Source of the DNA: Limnohabitans sp. Rim8
Lineage (GTDB): Bacteria > Pseudomonadota > Gammaproteobacteria > Burkholderiales > Burkholderiaceae_C
Assembly (NCBI GenBank): GCA_945877725.1
Contig: CAMDXR010000167.1
Location: forward strand, 1-7,000
Reading direction: 5' to 3'
Length of the DNA: 7,000 bases
The translations under genes were made by a program, and so were the position numbers. This document shows, in pieces, positions 6,374 to 7,000 of this stretch; the stretch's first letter is position 1; each line of letters starts with the position of its first letter. The notes beneath the pieces are model-generated. The model did not search any database and was not told the DNA's origin. It saw nothing but the letters and a program-made list of their open reading frames with translations.

Positions 6374-6489
6374 GGCGCGTCAATTGTGGGATAAAGTCAG
6401 ATGACATCATACAACTTGAAGCGCTTATTTTGATGTGGGTTTACCCTGAAGTGGGGCCTGAATTGACTCAAACCAGGATGAATCCGGGC
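6374..6489 (-). promoter_or_regulatory. regulator-gudD intergenic region, probable operon promoter
   Basis: This 116-bp gap between the regulator's stop and the gudD start is the longest non-coding stretch before the glucarate genes and AT-richer than its surroundings. On the minus strand a TATGAT (6406-6411) matches the sigma-70 -10 box at five of six positions, but no good -35 lies at the right distance, as expected for an activated or tightly controlled promoter. A short symmetrical GGGTTTACCC lies at 6437-6446 and TTGACTCAA at 6463-6471. No intrinsic terminator for the regulator is apparent, so read-through from the regulator into gudD is possible. Confidence 0.45.
6396..6412. promoter_or_regulatory. 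candidate GntR-type operator upstream of gudD
   Basis: A 17-bp imperfect palindrome reads GTATGATGTCATCTGAC on the minus strand. Its symmetrical part is GTnnGATG-T-CATCnnAC, six of eight positions matching in each arm about a single central base. Odd-length, short-arm palindromes with outer GT...AC bases are the usual shape for FadR-subfamily GntR operators. It overlaps the best -10 candidate, so a bound protein would block RNA polymerase. Assignment to the adjacent regulator is inferred from proximity. Confidence 0.45.
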
Positions 6490-7000
6490 TCACCGAGCGT
6501 TGATTTCGCCCATGCGCAGACGCTCTCGGCTGTTGGAGAGGTGGGTTCGGGTGGCGGCTCGGGCGGCCTCCACATCCTGGTTTTGAATGGCGTTGAAAAT
6601 GCTTTCGTGCTCTTGGTGCACTCTTTGCAGGTAAGCTTTACGGGCCGGTGTCGGGTCTTCTGCCGGGCTCAGTCGTGACCTTGGAATCACCCGCTCACCG
6701 AGCAGCGACATGAACTGGATGAAGTGGCTGTTTTGCGTGGCCAGCGCAATTTCGGTGTGGAATTGGAAGTCGGCCTGAACGGCGTTTTGTCCTGCTTCGA
6801 TGGCATCCATGAAGGCGGTCAGGGCCAGACGCATTTTGTCAAGATTCTCGTCTGTGCGGCGCATTGCGGCCAAGGCTGCGGCCTCGGTTTCCAGTCCAAT
6901 GCGCAATTCCAGCAGGGCAATCGTGTCGCGCAAGGTGCCCAACTGGTCGGGGTGGACTCTGAATAATCCGCTGTCTTCGGGCAGCAGTGCAAAGGTGCCA
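6490..7000 (-). CDS. GntR/FadR-family regulator, FCD ligand-binding part; N-terminal HTH beyond the window edge
   Basis: The open frame runs from the stop at 6490 to the right edge without interruption, giving 169 visible residues. The winged-helix DNA-binding domain must lie outside the window. What is visible begins GTFALLPEDSGLF, the usual end of a GntR winged helix (GxGTFV-type strand) and linker. An all-helical FCD effector domain follows. ELRIGLETEAAALAAMRR at about 31-48 is the classic first FCD helix. The likely metal and ligand residues are Asp77 and His81 (DFQFH), His131 (QEHESI) and His153 (RTHLSNS). A TTG at 6942 could be read as a start but is internal to the domain. The gene is co-oriented with and 116 bp upstream of gudD, so it probably controls the aldarate operon and responds to an aldarate or uronate intermediate (inference). 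FadR-subfamily assignment is firm; the effector is unknown. Confidence 0.88.
   Translation of the reverse strand, partial: GTFALLPEDSGLFRVHPDQLGTLRDTIALLELRIGLETEAAALAAMRRTDENLDKMRLALTAFMDAIEAGQNAVQADFQFHTEIALATQNSHFIQFMSLLGERVIPRSRLSPAEDPTPARKAYLQRVHQEHESIFNAIQNQDVEAARAATRTHLSNSRERLRMGEINAR

Noticed and set aside
6490..6942. Regulator starting at the internal TTG at 6942 as a short stand-alone FCD protein
   Set aside because: The frame stays open to the window edge and encodes the typical end of a GntR winged helix just upstream, so the TTG is internal and the gene is simply cut by the window.
1..7000. CRISPR array, insertion sequence, tRNA or rRNA gene, prophage or toxin-antitoxin system
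   Set aside because: No regularly spaced repeats, transposase-like frames, terminal inverted repeats or RNA-gene signatures were seen; nearly all the window is accounted for by housekeeping-style metabolic and repair genes.

Overview
The window is a compact, one-directional stretch of GC-rich chromosome (roughly 60% GC by eye). Every real gene lies on the minus strand. Gene content and protein style fit a betaproteobacterium of the order Burkholderiales, most likely Comamonadaceae-like. Pointers are the DinB with an extra block after its IGGG motif, the LldD-type flavoenzyme with the TLDLQILGQRHKD signature, and the GntR/FCD-controlled sugar-acid cluster. The genus assignment is an inference from memory of these families, not a search result.

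In transcription order (right to left) the layout is: a GntR/FadR-family regulator whose DNA-binding end lies beyond the right edge (6490-7000); a 116-bp intergenic region with an operator-like imperfect palindrome (6396-6412); glucarate dehydratase gudD (5036-6373); tartronate semialdehyde reductase garR (4079-4963); 5-keto-4-deoxy-D-glucarate aldolase garL (3276-4040); a uronate dehydrogenase udh (2439-3260); a 136-bp gap holding an 8-bp inverted repeat; an FMN-dependent alpha-hydroxy-acid dehydrogenase of the LldD family (1145-2302); and the first 365 codons of DNA polymerase IV dinB (1-1095), which runs off the left edge.

The four central enzymes form an almost complete oxidative route for hexuronates. 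Udh oxidises D-glucuronate (or D-galacturonate) to the aldarate lactone. After lactone opening, GudD dehydrates D-glucarate to 5-keto-4-deoxy-D-glucarate. GarL splits that into pyruvate and tartronate semialdehyde, and GarR reduces the latter to D-glycerate. Not seen in the window are a lactonase, a glycerate kinase, a galactarate dehydratase and any transporter. The short gaps of 15 to 72 bp from gudD to udh suggest one transcript, probably controlled by the neighbouring regulator. The LldD-like gene sits behind a larger gap and may have its own promoter. dinB is probably an unrelated neighbour or a read-through passenger.

I did not find a CRISPR array, mobile element, RNA gene, toxin-antitoxin pair or defence system. 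This is a well-built metabolic operon rather than a clearly new system. The points of most interest are the pathway design, two candidate operators and the insertion in DinB.
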